DNA of 64,000 nucleotides, taken from Pseudomonas sp. PH1b (lineage in GTDB: Bacteria; Pseudomonadota; Gammaproteobacteria; Pseudomonadales; Pseudomonadaceae). A model generated the notes under the pieces. The model was given only the letters and a program-made list of their open reading frames with translations, was not told where the DNA came from and made no database searches. Position numbers and translations under genes: made by a program. Shown piece after piece: positions 15,939 to 26,693 of this stretch (its first letter is position 1; every line of letters starts with the position of its first letter). Location of the stretch: the NCBI RefSeq assembly GCF_000633395.1, contig NZ_AYMU01000033.1:62001-126000 (forward strand), in the 5' to 3' direction.

Positions 15939-16667
15939 ATGCGTGTCGCGATACTGGATGACGAACCCGCTGAACTGGCGCGGGTGGAACAGACACTGCG
16001 AGAGATACCCGGCCCAGGTGAACAACCCTGGACCCTGCACAGCTTCGGACGGGGTGAGGACCTGTTGCGCCAATTGCGCCGAGAAACCTTCGACCTGCTG
16101 ATCCTCGACTGGCAACTGCCGGATCTCAGCGGCCTGTCGCTGCTGCGCTGGACCCGCGAGCACATGGATTCGCCCCCCGCCGCCATCATGCTGACCAGCC
16201 GCGATGCCGAGAGCGATATCGTCCAGGCCCTGAACACCGGTGCCGATGACTACCTGAGCAAGCCGTTCCGGCCCAACGAGCTCAAGGCCCGGGTCAATGC
16301 GGTGCTGCGCCGCCATGGCCTGCAACGCAATCACGGTGAGGAAGTGCTGACCTTCAATGACCTGAGCTTCGACGATGCCGAGCTCACCGTCACCCGCGCC
16401 GGCGCCCCCATCAGCCTGACCGAGCGCGAGTACCGCCTGGCCCGCTGCCTGTTCGCCAACCTGGGCCGGCCACTGTCCCGGGAGTACCTGTACGAGCGGT
16501 TCTGGACCCACGAGGAAATCGTTTCGTCACGGCCCCTGGATACCCACATCTATCGACTGCGCAACAAGCTCGGGCTGACGGCGGATCGAGGCTGGCAGCT
16601 GCTGACGATCTACGGCTACGGCTACCGCCTGGAAAGTGTCGCGGCGCCTGAAGAGCAGGGCACCTGA
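15939..16667 (+). CDS. OmpR-family response regulator
   Basis: A 242-residue regulator with an N-terminal receiver domain (acidic pair DDE at residues 7-9, phosphoacceptor Asp57 in LLILDWQLPD, TSRD switch region, Lys in LSKPF) and a C-terminal winged helix (TEREYRLARCLFANLGRPLSREYLYERFW, then DTHIYRLRNKLG). It is divergent from the aqpZ/FecR/CHASE2-kinase genes and converges on the immunity-like cluster. Partnership with the CHASE2 kinase is inference from proximity; no other kinase gene is in this part of the window. Confidence 0.93.
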   Translation: MRVAILDDEPAELARVEQTLREIPGPGEQPWTLHSFGRGEDLLRQLRRETFDLLILDWQLPDLSGLSLLRWTREHMDSPPAAIMLTSRDAESDIVQALNTGADDYLSKPFRPNELKARVNAVLRRHGLQRNHGEEVLTFNDLSFDDAELTVTRAGAPISLTEREYRLARCLFANLGRPLSREYLYERFWTHEEIVSSRPLDTHIYRLRNKLGLTADRGWQLLTIYGYGYRLESVAAPEEQGT

Positions 16668-16684
16668 CGGCTAGCGGCTTGCTG

Positions 16685-17017
16685 TTATTCCGGGTCGCGC
16701 CAGACGTCTTCATAGCCGGCGCGGTCGATGATGAAACGCGTCCCGCTCGGCAGATACAGGTAATCGATCACCTGCGGCAACAGCTCGAGCAGATGCTCGG
16801 CGCACAGAGGCTGGTAGAAATCCACAGCGGTGGAATGTTCGCCGCAGTGGATAAACCAACTGACCGTGCCGTTCTCCGGCAACTCGACCCGGGTGCCATA
16901 GATGGGCGACTGCGCAAGGGAGCCGGTGGCCAGAGCAATCATCGGCTCCGGTGCCTGGGGAGCAAGGTCGTAGCGTTCACAGATAAGCTGCTGTCTTTCG
17001 TTCATGGGGCCAGCCAT
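16685..17017 (-). CDS. Imm33-like putative immunity protein
   Basis: About 110 residues, ending a five-gene co-oriented set. Features such as VSWFIHCGEHS, the FYQPLCAEHL segment and the C-terminal LPSGTRFIIDRAGYEDVW resemble the Imm33 immunity family as I recall it; family assignment needs a profile search. The first ATG overlaps the stop of the upstream gene (TGATG), implying coupled translation; ATG 17005 (MNERQQ) is an alternative start. No cognate toxin is visible nearby. Confidence 0.55.
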   Translation of the reverse strand: MAGPMNERQQLICERYDLAPQAPEPMIALATGSLAQSPIYGTRVELPENGTVSWFIHCGEHSTAVDFYQPLCAEHLLELLPQVIDYLYLPSGTRFIIDRAGYEDVWRDPE

Positions 17018-17358
17018 CAAGGGAAAATAGAGAGGGTCCTGCCCAGCGCAAAGACCTGTTCGAGTGCGACCTCGTCAGCGCCGTCACCGTCTTCGAAGCA
17101 CCGGAAACGACGCCCCCGCAGTGCCGGCTCCAGGCACTGGTACAACGCCGTGGTACGAAACAGTAGCTCCATCCAGAGCGTATGGTCGCTCTCGCAGGTC
17201 AGGCGCAGGTCATAGTCAGCGCTGCTGCCCAGGCCAGGGTCCTTGAACTCGACCACCTGCTCTGCCGCCCGCACACAATCCGCACGGCTGCGCAGCCTGT
17301 CCATCACCTGCCGCACGTCCAGCGGCTCATCAAATACCAGGCGATATTCGTAGCTCAT
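17017..17358 (-). CDS. Conserved hypothetical protein in immunity-gene cluster
   Basis: A 113-residue small acidic protein (MSYEYRLVFDEPLDVRQVM...) with no signal peptide or membrane segment. I do not recognise a named family with confidence. Its size, acidity and position between DUF4265-like and Imm33-like genes make a toxin-immunity role plausible. ATG 17358 was chosen over the upstream open frame because upstream codons overlap the previous gene. It is coupled to the next gene by TGATG. Confidence 0.65.
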   Translation of the reverse strand: MSYEYRLVFDEPLDVRQVMDRLRSRADCVRAAEQVVEFKDPGLGSSADYDLRLTCESDHTLWMELLFRTTALYQCLEPALRGRRFRCFEDGDGADEVALEQVFALGRTLSIFP

Positions 17359-17381
17359 GCTCGTCTTCACTCCGTTCGCGG

Positions 17382-17867
17382 TCAGCTGTCCAGCCACCAA
17401 TTGAGCAAGGTCTGGTCATCGGTGTCATCGAGGTTTTTATAGATGTTGGCGTAGTACCACTCGATGCCGGTGGTTTCGCGGAAGCGGTTGAAGAACAGGG
17501 CGATGGTGTCCATGCCGTTTCGCGCCGGCACCGACAATGTCAGGTTGCCCTTATGGCGCCCGTCGAGCATGCCGTCCAGTTCGGTCGCCACATCCGCCGC
17601 CAGGGCAACAATGTGCTCTTCAGGGATGTGATTCGAATAGATGTGGATGCAGAAGTTGCCGCCACGCTTGAGCACCACGGCGGGGGCCTGCGGGTCCTTG
17701 ATCGAGATGATGTCGCCCTTGGCCAGGTTCAGCGTCAGCCCGGGGGAGTAGAGAATCTCGTAACTGTCCTCATCGATCCGCCGTACATGCAGCGGCTCAT
17801 AGACCGGGCCGCGGCTGTTCTGCCCCGCAACCACCCGAATCGACATTTCCTGGTTTTCATCATCCAT
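17382..17867 (-). CDS. DUF4265-like protein, putative immunity protein
   Basis: A 161-residue soluble protein beginning MDDENQEMSIRVVAG. The pattern of an N-terminal beta region (PVYEPLHVRRIDEDSYEILYSPG), a short GDIISI strand and a C-terminal FNRFRETTGIEWYYANIY segment resembles DUF4265 proteins found among polymorphic-toxin immunity genes; this is recall-based. ATG 17867 is preferred over an upstream in-frame start at 17900. It shares the operon direction of its neighbours and is separated from the upstream gene by 128 bp. Confidence 0.55.
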   Translation of the reverse strand: MDDENQEMSIRVVAGQNSRGPVYEPLHVRRIDEDSYEILYSPGLTLNLAKGDIISIKDPQAPAVVLKRGGNFCIHIYSNHIPEEHIVALAADVATELDGMLDGRHKGNLTLSVPARNGMDTIALFFNRFRETTGIEWYYANIYKNLDDTDDQTLLNWWLDS

Positions 17868-17995
17868 AACAAATTTCCGAGCGATTGCTGTTTTTACCAA
17901 GGGTGAAAAGGGCCGAGCCAGGCTCAGCCGCGTAGCGGGTCAACGCCTCGACAAACAGGTCTGGAAGCACGTGCTGTCGAGTTTTCCATCCCCTC

Positions 17996-18466
17996 TCACA
18001 AAGGCGCCGCCAGGGGCCTCACAAACTGTCCGTGAAAGAAGTTTTCCTCGAAGGAAAATATGACCTCTGCACTGCCCGGCATGACCAGGGCCGTATTCTC
18101 ATCGGACGGATAGAAAAAGTCGTCCCAACATTTTATAAAAATATCCCTGGGCACCTGCGCTGCGCTGCATCTGCCCCAGAACAGCCAGAGCCATTCCTCA
18201 CCCTCCAGGGCCTTGTGGAAAAACCTGGCGCCGTCAGCCCGACGCTTGAAATCCAGAGTGGTCGTTTCGCTGACCTGGAACGTCCCGGCGCTGAGGCGCA
18301 TCAGGTGCGAAACCGGAATCCACTCATCCCATAGCGCCTGGGACTGCGCCTGCTGGTAGAAGCACAGACGCTGTTTGTCGCTATCGGACAACCCACAATC
18401 CCGAGCATTGAACCGCCAGGCAATGGGGTAGCGTTGCTCATCAAAAAGGTAATGCTGCCTATCCAT
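17996..18466 (-). CDS. DUF2947-like hypothetical protein, putative immunity protein
   Basis: A 156-residue soluble protein, rich in aromatic residues: LWDEWIPVSHL, EGEEWLWLFWGR and IFIKCWDDFFYPSDENTALVM. Its layout recalls DUF2947-type proteins (a W-rich centre, a D/N-rich FFYPSDEN segment and a C-terminal strand), but I hold this lightly. ATG 18466 is chosen; an in-frame TTG at 18475 lies closer to the upstream gene. It starts 12 bp after the Imm21-like gene and is probably co-transcribed. Confidence 0.45.
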   Translation of the reverse strand: MDRQHYLFDEQRYPIAWRFNARDCGLSDSDKQRLCFYQQAQSQALWDEWIPVSHLMRLSAGTFQVSETTTLDFKRRADGARFFHKALEGEEWLWLFWGRCSAAQVPRDIFIKCWDDFFYPSDENTALVMPGSAEVIFSFEENFFHGQFVRPLAAPL

Positions 18467-18478
18467 GCATGCCAAACC

Positions 18479-18994
18479 TCAGTACGGACGGGCCCACTGG
18501 CGAGGCACTATCTGGTGGATCATCAGGGCGGTATCGAGCGTGGGCTGGTAGCGGAATGTCGATACATCACTGTGCGGCGACAGCAGTTGAAGCCGCAGAC
18601 AAGCCTGTGGATCAAACCGCTCGACCCCATCAAACAGCACCAGCGCGTCGCTTGAGCAATCAATACTCAATCGCTCGATCGGGGTCAGTGCACCAAGCTC
18701 AAGCAACTCAAGCTGCGCCAGCACCTCGGCCTCAGATGGGGCGCACATCCATCGGATAACCAGCAAGGCATCGTCTGCTGTGGCAATCGCCGTGTCCAAA
18801 GGCTCGTCACCCAGGACAAGAATGTCGCCATCGTCCCCCTCTAGCCGGCCAGCATAGTCATCAATCTGACACGCCCGGTGGTAATCCGAGGGATCACCGT
18901 CGAGGCCACGCCACATAGTGGCCAAGCCTTCCCCCATCACCACCAAGGGGCCACCGGAACTGGACAGCCATGGAGAAATCTTGAATCGACTCAT
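18479..18994 (-). CDS. Imm21-like putative immunity protein
   Basis: A 171-residue soluble acidic protein. The N-terminal WLSSSGGPLVVMGEGLATMWRG followed by SDYHRACQIDDYAG and ILVLGDEPLDTA matches my memory of the Imm21 immunity family closely. ATG 18994 has AAGGAG well spaced upstream and gives the family N-terminus; the open frame to 19063 is not needed. It is the first gene of the five-gene set, so the promoter should lie between here and the gyrB terminator. Confidence 0.65.
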   Translation of the reverse strand: MSRFKISPWLSSSGGPLVVMGEGLATMWRGLDGDPSDYHRACQIDDYAGRLEGDDGDILVLGDEPLDTAIATADDALLVIRWMCAPSEAEVLAQLELLELGALTPIERLSIDCSSDALVLFDGVERFDPQACLRLQLLSPHSDVSTFRYQPTLDTALMIHQIVPRQWARPY

Positions 18995-19065
18995 AGGCTC
19001 CTTGCCTTCCTGTTGAGCAGAACAGCTACCTGAAACACAGACAACGCCATGATGTCCGCGCAAAA

Positions 19066-19092
19066 AAAAGCCAACGCTAGGCGTTGGCTTTT
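19066..19092 (-). terminator. Rho-independent terminator of gyrB
   Basis: A 12-bp perfect stem (19066-19077 with 19081-19092) with a 3-nt loop, flanked by A-run and T-run. On the minus strand it lies 17 bases past the gyrB stop and ends in a run of T complementary to the A-run at 19062-19069. Confidence 0.93.
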
Positions 19093-19108
19093 GGGGTGTC
19101 GCTGCGGA

Positions 19109-21526
<2,418 letters not shown>

Positions 21527-21530
21527 GCCT

Positions 21531-22634
21531 TCACTCCCGATGGTCGTGGGTCTGGGTGATACGGCCTTGTTCCACGTGGAACAAAGCAACTGGCGTTTCC
21601 GTCTGCCAGCCTTCCCTCAATAATTCGTGATCTACACAGGTGATGAACACCTGGCAGCGTAAGTCTTCCAACAAGCGACAAAGTGCGCGGCGGTGCTGCT
21701 CGTCCAGCTCGGACGGCAAGTCATCCACCAGATAAATACACTGACCGCGACGGGCCTGGCTCACCAGGTGCCCCTGGGCAATGCGCAAGGCACAGACCAC
21801 CAACTTCTGCTGGCCACGGGACAAGATGTCCGCGGCGTTGTGTCCACCTAAGCGCAGACGCAAATCAGCACGTTGCGGGCCGGCCTGGGTATGACCCATT
21901 TGCTGATCACGGTGCAGGGCGGTCGCGAGGACTTCACTGAGTTCCCGTTCCTTGTCCCAACCACGGTAATAGCTAAGCGTCAGGCCCTCGAGCTCCAACA
22001 GTTCGCTCAAGGTCCGCTCAAAGACTGGTTTCAAGGCTTTGATGTAAGCGCGGCGGTATTCATCGATTTCAGCGCTGGCCTGACACAGTTCCCGGTCCCA
22101 GGCCGCTTGCGAAGCGGCGTCAAGTGTACCATGCCGCAGCCATGAGTTCCGCTGCCGCAGGGCCTTCTGCAAGCGCTGCCAGGTGGACATGAAGCGAGGT
22201 TCCACATGGAACACTCCCCAGTCGAGGAACTGGCGGCGGATCTTCGGAGCGCCTTCCAGCAGGCGGAAGCTGTCCGGGTTGATCAACTGCAGCGGCAAGA
22301 TTTCGGCCAGTTGCGCCGCACTGCGGGCATTCTGACCGTCGATGCGGATCTGGAATTCCCCCTGGCGATCGCGAGATATCCCCAGGCTACTGTGCCCACC
22401 CTGGGCCAATTCCACCTGGCCGAACACCGTGCAGGCCAGCTGCTCGTACTGGATCACTGGCAACAGGCGGGCACTGCGAAACGAGCGGGCAAGCCCCAGC
22501 AAGTGGATGGCTTCCAGCACGCTGGTCTTGCCACTGCCGTTGGCGCCGTAGAGAAGGTTGATGCGGGGAGAGGGGGAGAAGGTCACCGGGTGCAGATTGC
22601 GCACCGCGGTGACCGAGACGCGACTGAGGGACAT
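21531..22634 (-). CDS. recF: DNA recombination/repair protein RecF
   Basis: SMC-like ATPase that loads RecA at gaps with RecO and RecR. The 367-residue protein has Walker A GANGSGKTS near residue 30, the ABC-type signature region ILSRGQQKL and Walker B LVDDLPSELD. It sits between dnaN and gyrB. The last codons of the gene contain the perfect parS site (21568-21583), and a degenerate parS-like sequence lies at 22198-22213. Confidence 0.98.
   Translation of the reverse strand: MSLSRVSVTAVRNLHPVTFSPSPRINLLYGANGSGKTSVLEAIHLLGLARSFRSARLLPVIQYEQLACTVFGQVELAQGGHSSLGISRDRQGEFQIRIDGQNARSAAQLAEILPLQLINPDSFRLLEGAPKIRRQFLDWGVFHVEPRFMSTWQRLQKALRQRNSWLRHGTLDAASQAAWDRELCQASAEIDEYRRAYIKALKPVFERTLSELLELEGLTLSYYRGWDKERELSEVLATALHRDQQMGHTQAGPQRADLRLRLGGHNAADILSRGQQKLVVCALRIAQGHLVSQARRGQCIYLVDDLPSELDEQHRRALCRLLEDLRCQVFITCVDHELLREGWQTETPVALFHVEQGRITQTHDHRE
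21568..21583. promoter_or_regulatory. parS: parS centromere site
   Basis: The perfect 16-bp palindrome TGTTCCACGTGGAACA matches the pseudomonad parS consensus, the loading site for ParB encoded at 39015-39887. It lies within the 3' end of recF, 3.8 kb from the dnaA start, in the origin-proximal position expected for chromosome segregation sites. Confidence 0.95.
22198..22213. promoter_or_regulatory. Degenerate parS-like site
   Basis: GGTTCCACATGGAACA differs from the parS palindrome at two positions, including the central CpG. It is inside recF, about 630 bp from the perfect site. ParB binding here would be weak at best. Confidence 0.35.
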
Positions 22635-22654
22635 CTAGCTTCTGCTGAGCATGA

Positions 22655-23758
22655 TTACAGGCGCATCGGCATGACAACGTAAGCCGAGTCGTCGTTGTCG
22701 GATTCCTGCACCAGCGCACTGCTGTTGGAGTCGGACAGGATCAGGCGCACCTGTTCGGTGGTCATCACCCCCAGCACGTCCAGCAGGTAGCTGACGTTGA
22801 AGCCGATTTCCAGCGAGCCGCCGTTGTATTCCACGCCCACTTCTTCTTCCGCTTCTTCCTGCTCCGGGTTGTTGGCCTGGATCTTCAACTGACCATTGGC
22901 CAGTTGCAGACGGATACCGCGGTACTTCTCGTTGGACAGGATCGCGGTACGGCTGAACGCTTCGCGCAGGGCCTGACGATCGCCCAGCACCAGCTTGTCA
23001 CCGCCCTTGGGCAGTACGCGCTCGTAGTCCGGGAACTTGCCGTCGACCAGCTTGGAGGTGAAGGTGAACTCGCCGGTGGTGGCGCGGATGTGGTGCTGGC
23101 CCAGAACGATGCTGACGATGCCATCGGGCTCGGTGAGCAGGCGCGCCAGTTCCAGGATGCCTTTGCGCGGCACGATCACCTGATGGCGATCAGGCTGGCC
23201 GATATCGGCCTGCATCGAGCACATGGCCAGACGGTGACCGTCGGTAGCCACGGCGCGGATAATGCCGGCAGACACTTCCAGCAGCATGCCGTTGAGGTAG
23301 TAGCGCACGTCCTGCTGAGCCATGGCGAAGCTGGTGCGCTCAATCAGGCGGCGCAACCGGCTCTGCTCCAGCTGGCAGGTCAGCGAGCCCGGGCCTTCTT
23401 CCACAGTCGGGAAATCGTTGGCCGGCAGGGTCGACAGGGTGAAGCGGCTACGGCCAGCCTTCACCACCAGCTTCTGCTCGTCGACCTTGATATCGATCAG
23501 GGCGTCATTGGGCAGGCTCTTGCAGATGTCCATCAGCTTGCGCGCGGGAACGGTGATTTCCCCCGGCTCTGCGGGCTCTTCAAGTTGCACACGACCGACC
23601 AGCTCGACTTCCAGGTCGGTACCGGTCAGCGACAGTTGCTGGCCTTCGACAACCAGCAGCACGTTGGAAAGTACCGGCAAGGTCTGACGGCGTTCGACGA
23701 CGCCGGCGACCAGTTGCAGGGGTTTCAACAGGGCTTCGCGTTGAATGGTGAAATGCAT
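22655..23758 (-). CDS. dnaN: DNA polymerase III beta sliding clamp
   Basis: Ring-shaped processivity factor of the replicative polymerase. The 367-residue length is that of pseudomonad DnaN, starting MHFTIQREALLKPLQLVAGVVERRQTLPVLSNVL and ending YVVMPMRL, the conserved C-terminal tail forming part of the clamp-binding pocket. It is 38 bp downstream of dnaA and 20 bp upstream of recF, all in one direction. Confidence 0.99.
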   Translation of the reverse strand: MHFTIQREALLKPLQLVAGVVERRQTLPVLSNVLLVVEGQQLSLTGTDLEVELVGRVQLEEPAEPGEITVPARKLMDICKSLPNDALIDIKVDEQKLVVKAGRSRFTLSTLPANDFPTVEEGPGSLTCQLEQSRLRRLIERTSFAMAQQDVRYYLNGMLLEVSAGIIRAVATDGHRLAMCSMQADIGQPDRHQVIVPRKGILELARLLTEPDGIVSIVLGQHHIRATTGEFTFTSKLVDGKFPDYERVLPKGGDKLVLGDRQALREAFSRTAILSNEKYRGIRLQLANGQLKIQANNPEQEEAEEEVGVEYNGGSLEIGFNVSYLLDVLGVMTTEQVRLILSDSNSSALVQESDNDDSAYVVMPMRL

Positions 23759-23796
23759 GGTCTAGTCCCTTGCCTTAATAAGCTGCGTTGGAATCA

Positions 23797-25335
23797 TCAA
23801 GTGGTCAGAGTACGCAGCAGGTTCTTGTAGTCCTCGCGGATGTCCGCGTCGGATTCCTTAAGTTCATTGATCTTGCGGCAGGCGTGCAGGACCGTGGTGT
23901 GGTCGCGGCCGCCGAACACATCGCCGATTTCCGGCAGGCTGTGGTTGGTCAGTTCCTTGGACAGGGCCATGGCCACCTGGCGCGGACGAGCCACCGAACG
24001 CGAACGGCGCTTGGACAACAGATCGGAGATCTTGATCTTGTAGTACTCGGCGACGGTGCGCTGAATGTTATCCACAGAGACCAGCTTGTCCTGCAAGGCC
24101 AGCAGGTCCTTCAGGGATTCGCGAATCAACTCGATGGTGATGTCGCGGCCCATGAAGTGCGAGTGGGCGATGACCCGCTTGAGCGCACCTTCCAGTTCAC
24201 GGACGTTGGAGCGAATGCGCTGGGCAATGAAGAACGCTGCGTCGTGGGGCAGATCGACCTTGGCCTGGTCGGCCTTCTTCATCAGGATCGCCACCCGGGT
24301 TTCCAGTTCCGGCGGCTCGACCGCCACCGTCAGGCCCCAACCGAAGCGGGACTTGAGGCGTTCTTCCAGGCCTTCGATCTCCTTCGGGTAACGGTCACTG
24401 GTGAGAATCACCTGCTGACCGCCTTCAAGAAGGGCGTTGAAGGTGTGGAAAAACTCTTCCTGGGAACGCTCCTTGCGGGCGAAGAACTGGATATCGTCGA
24501 TCAGCAAGGCATCGACCGAACGATAGAAGCGTTTGAATTCATTGATCGCGTTGAGCTGCAACGCCTTGACCATGTCCGCCACAAAACGCTCGGAATGCAG
24601 GTACACGACCTTGGCATTCGGGTTCTTCTTTAACAGGTGGTTACCCACAGCGTGCATCAAGTGGGTCTTACCCAGGCCGACGCCGCCATAAAGGAAGAGC
24701 GGGTTGTAACCGTGCTTGGGGTTGTCCGCCACCTGCCAGGCCGCAGCGCGGGCTAGTTGGTTGGACTTGCCCTCGACGAAGTTTTCGAAGGTGAAGGTCC
24801 GGTTCAGGTAGCTGGTGTGCTTGAGCGCGCCTTCCACCTGCACAGTGCGTTGCTCTGCACGTACCGGAGCCTGTTGCGAGCTGGCGCCCGCCATCGGGTC
24901 GAAGCTGTCACGAGAGGGCTCTTCACTGATCTCGGCATTCTTCTGCGCTGCCGCTTTCTTGGCGGGCGCGGCGGAAGGGGCCGGTGTCGGTGCGGGGGCG
25001 GCCGGCGCTGCATTGGCCGCGGCGGCCTGCAGGGCTTGAGAAGCCGCCGCGGCCAGCGGGGCATTCGGAGCGGCGCGAGGCGCCGAACTGCGTTTGCTGC
25101 CTATTAATAAGGAAAGCGCTGGTGCCATACCGTTGCCGTGCTCATCCAGTAGCTCGAGCACACGCCCCAGGTATTTTTCATTGACCCAATCGAGAACAAA
25201 ACGATTCGGTGCGTAAACACGCAACTCGTCGCCTTCGGCTTCGACCTGTAGCGGACGGATCCAAGTGTTGAATTGCTGGGCAGGCAGCTCATCACGCAGA
25301 AGCTCCACGCACTGCTGCCAAAGTTCCACTGACAC
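23797..25335 (-). CDS. dnaA: Chromosomal replication initiator protein DnaA
   Basis: AAA+ initiator that binds DnaA boxes and unwinds oriC. The 512-residue protein has domain I (VELWQQCVELLRDELPAQQFNTWIRPLQ), an Ala/Pro-rich domain II linker, domain III with Walker A GGVGLGKTH and Walker B LLIDDIQFF, and domain IV with the box-recognition helix GGRDHTTVLHACRKI. The start is GTG 25335. The coding region itself contains a perfect DnaA box (24068-24076), and the 5' flank holds the box cluster of the origin. Confidence 0.99.
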   Translation of the reverse strand: MSVELWQQCVELLRDELPAQQFNTWIRPLQVEAEGDELRVYAPNRFVLDWVNEKYLGRVLELLDEHGNGMAPALSLLIGSKRSSAPRAAPNAPLAAAASQALQAAAANAAPAAPAPTPAPSAAPAKKAAAQKNAEISEEPSRDSFDPMAGASSQQAPVRAEQRTVQVEGALKHTSYLNRTFTFENFVEGKSNQLARAAAWQVADNPKHGYNPLFLYGGVGLGKTHLMHAVGNHLLKKNPNAKVVYLHSERFVADMVKALQLNAINEFKRFYRSVDALLIDDIQFFARKERSQEEFFHTFNALLEGGQQVILTSDRYPKEIEGLEERLKSRFGWGLTVAVEPPELETRVAILMKKADQAKVDLPHDAAFFIAQRIRSNVRELEGALKRVIAHSHFMGRDITIELIRESLKDLLALQDKLVSVDNIQRTVAEYYKIKISDLLSKRRSRSVARPRQVAMALSKELTNHSLPEIGDVFGGRDHTTVLHACRKINELKESDADIREDYKNLLRTLTT

Positions 25336-25900
25336 GGATATCCCCTAAGTTGAAAGCCGGTGAGGCAAAAACAAGCGGCCATTGTAGCGATCAGCCGTCC
25401 ACTTATCCACATGTAGCGTGACCTCAGAGCACTAAGAATCAACGCCTTACCCCGAATAAACACGACCAATGGTATGTGCATAAGCTCTGTGGATAACCAC
25501 GCTTGAGGTCATTGCACAACTCGGGGCGAAACTCTGTGGGTAACTCGCCTGTGGATAACAACACTTTCCACACACAGGTTTTCCGAGGGTGCAGCACAGG
25601 CAGGACACCGCTTCTCAACCGTGTTGTCATTCTCTGTACAGCACGAGCTACAAGGGCTAAAGGTAGTTATCCACAGAGGATGGCGTCCCTAGCCTTTATA
25701 AGCTTTACAGAAAAGCTTTAAATACTTTCCTTCTTTATTTTTATATTTGGCTGTCCCTGGTTCACAAGCCCGACCTGGACATACATAGATAAAGGAAAAG
25801 CTGGTTGGAAATTGACCTAGAGGCTTGCTTTCTCTAGAATCGCCGATCTCTTAAAACGGGGGCCATTCCGGCCCGTTGTGGACGAACCAGGTAACACGAC
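25336..25900. other. oriC: Origin of replication region (rpmH-dnaA intergenic)
   Basis: Perfect DnaA boxes lie at 25403-25411, 25488-25496, 25550-25558 and 25667-25675, with near-perfect boxes at 25475-25483 (TGTGCATAA) and 25535-25543 (TGTGGGTAA). An AT-rich stretch at about 25690-25800 could be the unwinding element. The rpmH-dnaA interval carries origin activity in pseudomonads (established for P. putida and P. aeruginosa). It must also contain the dnaA and rpmH promoters. Confidence 0.9.
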
Positions 25901-26035
25901 ATGAAACGTACTTTCCAACCAAGCACTATCAAACGCGCTCGTACCCACGGTTTCCGTGCTCGCATGGCTACCAAGAACGGTCGCGCCGTCCTGTCGCGTC
26001 GTCGCGCCAAAGGTCGTGCGCGTCTGGCAGTTTGA
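25901..26035 (+). CDS. rpmH: Ribosomal protein L34
   Basis: A 44-residue highly basic protein, MKRTFQPSTIKRARTHGFRA..., the canonical L34 of the large ribosomal subunit. It diverges from dnaA across the origin and leads the rpmH-rnpA-yidD-yidC set. The rnpA start is 16 bp past its stop. Confidence 0.99.
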   Translation: MKRTFQPSTIKRARTHGFRARMATKNGRAVLSRRRAKGRARLAV

Positions 26036-26051
26036 TAATCCGGCACTGGAG

Positions 26052-26453
26052 GTGAGTCAGGACTTCAGTCGGGAAAAGCGTCTGCTTACCCCCCGGCACT
26101 TCAAGGCGGTCTTTGACTCCCCTACCGGCAAGGTTCCGGGGAAAAATCTCCTGCTCCTTGCGCGCAACAACGACCTCGATCATCCCCGTCTGGGGCTTGT
26201 GATCGGGAAAAAGAGCGTAAAACTCTCCGTTGAGCGCAATCGCCTCAAGCGTCTGATGCGCGAATCGTTTCGCCTCCACCAGGAGTCTCTGGTCGGATGG
26301 GACATCGTTATCGTCGCGCGCAAAGGTTTGGGCGATGTAGAAAACCCCGAATTGATTCAGCATTTCGGCAAACTCTGGAAACGTCTGGCACGCAACAAGC
26401 CGGAACCAGCGGTGAAATCCGAAACTGTAGGGGTAGACAGTCCTGATGCGTAA
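26052..26453 (+). CDS. rnpA: Ribonuclease P protein component
   Basis: Protein cofactor of RNase P, which matures tRNA 5' ends. The 133-residue protein starts at GTG 26052 (MSQDFSREKRLLTPRHF) and contains the family RNR motif in VERNRLKRLMRESFR. The open frame upstream overlaps rpmH and is not used. It overlaps yidD by eight bases. Confidence 0.97.
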   Translation: MSQDFSREKRLLTPRHFKAVFDSPTGKVPGKNLLLLARNNDLDHPRLGLVIGKKSVKLSVERNRLKRLMRESFRLHQESLVGWDIVIVARKGLGDVENPELIQHFGKLWKRLARNKPEPAVKSETVGVDSPDA

Positions 26454-26691
26454 ACTGGCCCTCGTTCCGATCCAGTTTTATCGCTATGCCATTAGTCCTC
26501 TGATGGCCAATCACTGTCGTTTCTACCCCAGTTGTTCCTGCTACGCGTTGGAAGCCATCGAAAATCATGGCCTTCTGCGCGGTGGCTGGCTGACCTTTCG
26601 TCGTTTAGGTCGCTGTCATCCGTGGAATCCCGGTGGTTATGACCCGGTTCCACCTATCCCTACCTCCCGTTCTTCTTCGATGGCCGAGTAA
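26446..26691 (+). CDS. yidD: Membrane protein insertion efficiency factor YidD
   Basis: An 81-residue protein of the YidD/DUF37 family, associated with YidC-dependent insertion. It shows the conserved YRYAISPLMANHCRFYPSCS and GLLRGGWLTFRRLGRCHPWNPGGYDPVP core. It starts inside the end of rnpA and is two bases from yidC, so the three are translated from one message. Confidence 0.97.
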   Translation: MRKLALVPIQFYRYAISPLMANHCRFYPSCSCYALEAIENHGLLRGGWLTFRRLGRCHPWNPGGYDPVPPIPTSRSSSMAE

Positions 26692-26693
26692 TC

